Assembly: GCF_945952435.1 (NCBI RefSeq)
Contig: NZ_CAMFHZ010000013.1
Location: 1-64,000, forward strand
Origin: an uncultured Microbacterium sp.
GTDB lineage: Bacteria > Actinomycetota > Actinomycetes > Actinomycetales > Microbacteriaceae
DNA: 64,000 nt
Reading direction: 5' to 3'
Position numbers and translations under genes: made by a program
Part shown: positions 61,887 to 64,000 of the stretch, piece after piece
Layout of the letters: the number at the start of each line of letters is the position of its first letter
How positions within the stretch are numbered: the stretch's first letter is position 1
Notes under the pieces: generated by a model
What the model was told of the DNA's origin: nothing
The model's database searches: none
The model's input: the letters and a program-made list of their open reading frames with translations, nothing else

Positions 61887-62824
61887 CGCAGGGCCCTCGC
61901 CTTCGGGTCGAGGGCGTCGCGGATCAGCTCGCCCAGGGTGACGAATGCGAGCACCGCGAGGGTGAGCGCAATGGACGGGTAGATGAGGGCCATCGGCGCG
62001 ATCTGCAGCGCGGCCTGGGCCCCGCTGATGTCGTTGCCCCAGGAGACCACGTCGCTGCCCAGTCCGACGCCGAGGAACGACAGCGTGGCTTCCGCCACGA
62101 TCGCCGAGGCCAGGCCGAGGGTCGTGACGACGAGCAGCGGAGCGATGGCGTTCGGGATCACGTGGCCGACGAGGATCCGGAATCGGCCGAGACCGAGTGC
62201 CTTCGACGCCATCACGTAGTCGGCCTGCTTCACCCGCAGGATCTCCGCTCGCACGACGCGCGCGGTCGAGGCCCAGGCGAACCCACCGATGGCCAGCGCG
62301 AGCGTCCACACGTTGCGGAAGTCGTGCAGGACCGTCATGACGACGATCGCGGCCAGGATGTACGGGATCGCGAAGAAGATGTCCCCGATGCGCGAGAGCA
62401 GCGAGTCGACCCATCCTCCGTAGAAGCCCGCGATGGATCCCATGATGAGACCGATCACGGCGCTGAGCAGCGTCGCGATACCACCCACGGCGAGCGAGGT
62501 GCGGGCACCCCAGATCACGCGGGAGTAGATGTCGCAGCCCTGGAAGTTGTAGCCGAGGGGGTGGCCGGCGGCCGGTCCCTCGTTGCTGAACATGAGGTCG
62601 CACTTGGTCGGGTCGAACTGCGCGAACACCTGCGGCGCGATGGCCGCGATGAGGAACAGCAGGGCCAGGACCGACGCGATCCAGAACAGCGGACGACGGC
62701 GCAGGTCGCGACCGGCGTCCCGCCACAGGTTGCTCGGCTTCTCGCCGATGCGGACGGCGTCGACCGAGATCGTCTCGGTCTCGACCGGCGCGACGTAGTG
62801 CGCGGTGTTGGTGGGCTCAGGCAT
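61883..62824 (-). CDS. Oligopeptide ABC transporter permease (DppC-like)
   Basis: This 313-aa permease has an N-terminal cytoplasmic region, one N-terminal helix (about 48-70) and the five-helix BPD_transp_1 core with the EAA loop (KALGLGRFRILVGHVIPNAIAP). ATG 62824 overlaps the DppB-like stop by 8 nt (ATGCCTGA). Confidence 0.93.
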   Translation of the reverse strand: MPEPTNTAHYVAPVETETISVDAVRIGEKPSNLWRDAGRDLRRRPLFWIASVLALLFLIAAIAPQVFAQFDPTKCDLMFSNEGPAAGHPLGYNFQGCDIYSRVIWGARTSLAVGGIATLLSAVIGLIMGSIAGFYGGWVDSLLSRIGDIFFAIPYILAAIVVMTVLHDFRNVWTLALAIGGFAWASTARVVRAEILRVKQADYVMASKALGLGRFRILVGHVIPNAIAPLLVVTTLGLASAIVAEATLSFLGVGLGSDVVSWGNDISGAQAALQIAPMALIYPSIALTLAVLAFVTLGELIRDALDPKARALR

Positions 62825-63743
62825 AGCGGATCCTCGGGTCGAGCAGGCCGTAGAGCAGGTCGATGACCAGGTTGACCAGCACATACAGGATGACGAACAC
62901 GGTGACGAAGGAGACCACGGTCGGTCCCTCGCCGCGCACGGCCGCCTGGTACAGCGTGTTGCCGACGCCGGGGACGTTGAAGATGCCCTCGGTGACGGTC
63001 GCGCCGACGAGCAGCACGCCGAAGTTCGTCGCGGAGTTCGTGATCACGGGGATCAGCGAGTTGCGCAGCACGTGCACGGGGATGACGCGGCGGCGCGGCA
63101 GTCCCTTCGCGTAGGCGGTGCGCACCCACTCCTGGTTCAGGGTGTCGATCGTGGAGGAGCGCATGAGGCGCATGCTCACGGCGAACAGGCTGAATCCGAG
63201 GACGAGCGCCGGCAGCCACAGGCCGCCCCAATCGTTGTCCGCGCCGACCGTCGGACTGAACCAGCCCAACTGCAGGGCGAAGAAGTACTGCGCGATGAAG
63301 CAGAGCACGAAGATCGGGATCGACAGCGCGATCAGGGCGACGATGAGCGACACGTTGTCGAAGATCTTGCCCTTGCGCAGCGCCGCGATCGTTCCGATGA
63401 TGATCGCCAGCGTGAACTCGATGCCGATCGCCATCACGGCGAGACGTCCCGTGACGGGGAGCGTCTCGGCGAGGACTTCGGACACGGGTCGTCCGGAGTA
63501 CGTCACGCCCAGGTTCCCCTGGAAGACGCCGGTGATGTAGTACCAGTACTGCACGATGAACGGGTCGTTCAGGTGGTACTGCTCGCGGAGCGCCTGCACG
63601 ATGGCCGGGTTGGGCGTGCGGTCTCCGAAGAGGGCGAGGATCGGGTCGCCGGGCATGGCGAACACGAGGAAGTAGATGAGCAGAGTGGCTCCGAAGAAGA
63701 CCGGAATCACCTGCAGCAGACGTTTCAGAATGTATCCGAGCAT
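62817..63743 (-). CDS. Oligopeptide ABC transporter permease (DppB-like)
   Basis: This 308-aa permease has the DppB opening MLGYILKRLLQVIPVFFGAT, MPGDPILALFGD, the EAA loop (YAKGLPRRRVIPVHVLRNSL) and six helices. The start is ATG 63743 with AAAGGA 7 nt upstream; a longer in-frame start (63779) lies before that site. It follows the substrate-binding-protein gene across a hairpin. Confidence 0.93.
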   Translation of the reverse strand: MLGYILKRLLQVIPVFFGATLLIYFLVFAMPGDPILALFGDRTPNPAIVQALREQYHLNDPFIVQYWYYITGVFQGNLGVTYSGRPVSEVLAETLPVTGRLAVMAIGIEFTLAIIIGTIAALRKGKIFDNVSLIVALIALSIPIFVLCFIAQYFFALQLGWFSPTVGADNDWGGLWLPALVLGFSLFAVSMRLMRSSTIDTLNQEWVRTAYAKGLPRRRVIPVHVLRNSLIPVITNSATNFGVLLVGATVTEGIFNVPGVGNTLYQAAVRGEGPTVVSFVTVFVILYVLVNLVIDLLYGLLDPRIRYA

Positions 63744-63794
63744 CCGCCGTCCTTTCAAAAGAGGGGAAGCCTCGAGCAAGGCTACAGCGACAAG

Positions 63795-63830
63795 CCGCGA
63801 GGCGGTGACGTCGCCGTCACCGCCTCGCGG
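63795..63830 (-). terminator. Intercistronic hairpin between the substrate-binding protein and permease genes
   Basis: ccgcgaggcggtgacg (63795-63810) pairs with 63815-63830, a 16-bp perfect stem with a tcgc loop, in the 101-bp gap. It may partly terminate or stabilise the upstream transcript so that the binding protein is made in excess over the permeases. Confidence 0.7.
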
Positions 63831-63844
63831 GTATCACACTGGCG

Positions 63845-64000
63845 TTACTTGGCAGCCTTGGTGATCTGGTAGTACAGCGGAACCGAGTTCCAGCCGAACG
63901 TGACGTTCTGCACGCTCGTGCCGTAACCACCGGTCACGTTCGAGTACCACAGCGGGATGGCCGGAAGGTCCTTGAACAGGATCTCCTGGGCCTTCTTGAA
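63845..64000 (-). CDS. Oligopeptide ABC transporter substrate-binding protein, C-terminal end (partial)
   Basis: The minus strand encodes the last 51 residues, starting FKKAQEILFKDLPAIPLWY, running through a GYGTSVQNVTFGW segment and ending ITKAAK then TAA at 63845. The DLPAIPLWY motif is typical of the C-terminus of OppA/DppA lipoproteins. The rest lies outside the window. It heads the oligopeptide transport operon. Confidence 0.85.
   Translation of the reverse strand, partial: FKKAQEILFKDLPAIPLWYSNVTGGYGTSVQNVTFGWNSVPLYYQITKAAK

Overview
The window is about 70% GC, densely packed with genes and has short intergenic gaps. The gene set (zinc-binding NUDIX hydrolase NudC, AdnAB-type helicase-nucleases, UPF0182, DUF2342, DUF3107, DUF3117, actinobacterial DapD/DapE/DapC, TatB, MgtE-like protein with Mrp) is that of a high-GC actinobacterium. 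Protein style and gene choice suggest Microbacteriaceae, most likely Microbacterium or a close relative; that is an inference from recalled families, not from a database search. It reads as chromosomal core with no IS element, phage or CRISPR array seen.

Layout. (1) 1-7.1 kb: a truncated low-complexity Ala/Lys/Pro-rich protein, then a surface-glycopolymer group: a LicC-like nucleotidyltransferase, an ExoA-like GT2 and two coupled CDP-glycerol glycerophosphotransferase-family proteins. (2) 7.2-11.0 kb: HtrA-type membrane protease, an aminotransferase, a nitrilase-fold hydrolase and the initiator tRNA-fMet. (3) 11.0-32.0 kb: an envelope and DNA-repair block that follows, as I recall it, the M. 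tuberculosis Rv3193c-Rv3211 order: UPF0182, PDZ/Lon protease, DUF2342, a TOMM-cyclodehydratase-like protein, UvrD-family helicase, NudC, a kinase-fold protein, AdnB and AdnA, DUF3107, a ferritin-like protein and a DEAD-box RNA helicase. A broken NRPS thioesterase remnant sits inside it. (4) 32-39.9 kb: PHP phosphoesterase, EEP-family membrane protein, DUF3054, aminopeptidase P, APH kinase, MalY-type lyase, hydrolase, stress protein. (5) 40-47.8 kb: a soluble MgtE-like/DUF1003/Mrp operon, tatB, O-methyltransferase, DUF3117, mannosyltransferase, and divergent dapE/dapD (the Rv1201c-Rv1232c neighbourhood). (6) 47.8-56.7 kb: a TetR/MFS pair with a palindrome array, a second DEAD-box helicase, citrate synthase, dapC-fdxA, and azlCD with a divergent XRE-cupin regulator. 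(7) 56.7-64 kb: TypA, CPBP protease, and a PH-like/oligopeptide ABC transporter operon running off the window.

How genes work together. Diaminopimelate synthesis is represented by dapD, dapE and dapC, plus a second aminotransferase that could share the DapC step. UvrD, NudC and AdnAB form one minus-strand run with 4-nt overlaps at two junctions. Regulation visible in the sequence includes about twenty start codons placed 6-8 nt behind a TANNNT -10 hexamer (leaderless transcripts), perfect hairpin terminators between convergent genes, structured leaders on both RNA-helicase genes, and two divergent promoter regions with inverted repeats.

The most unusual items are: a 62-bp triplication of the nudC start region that creates two 21-codon mini-ORFs coupled by ATGA overlaps; a kinase-fold protein that has lost its catalytic motifs; a TOMM-type docking protein with no TOMM cluster; and the frameshifted thioesterase remnant.
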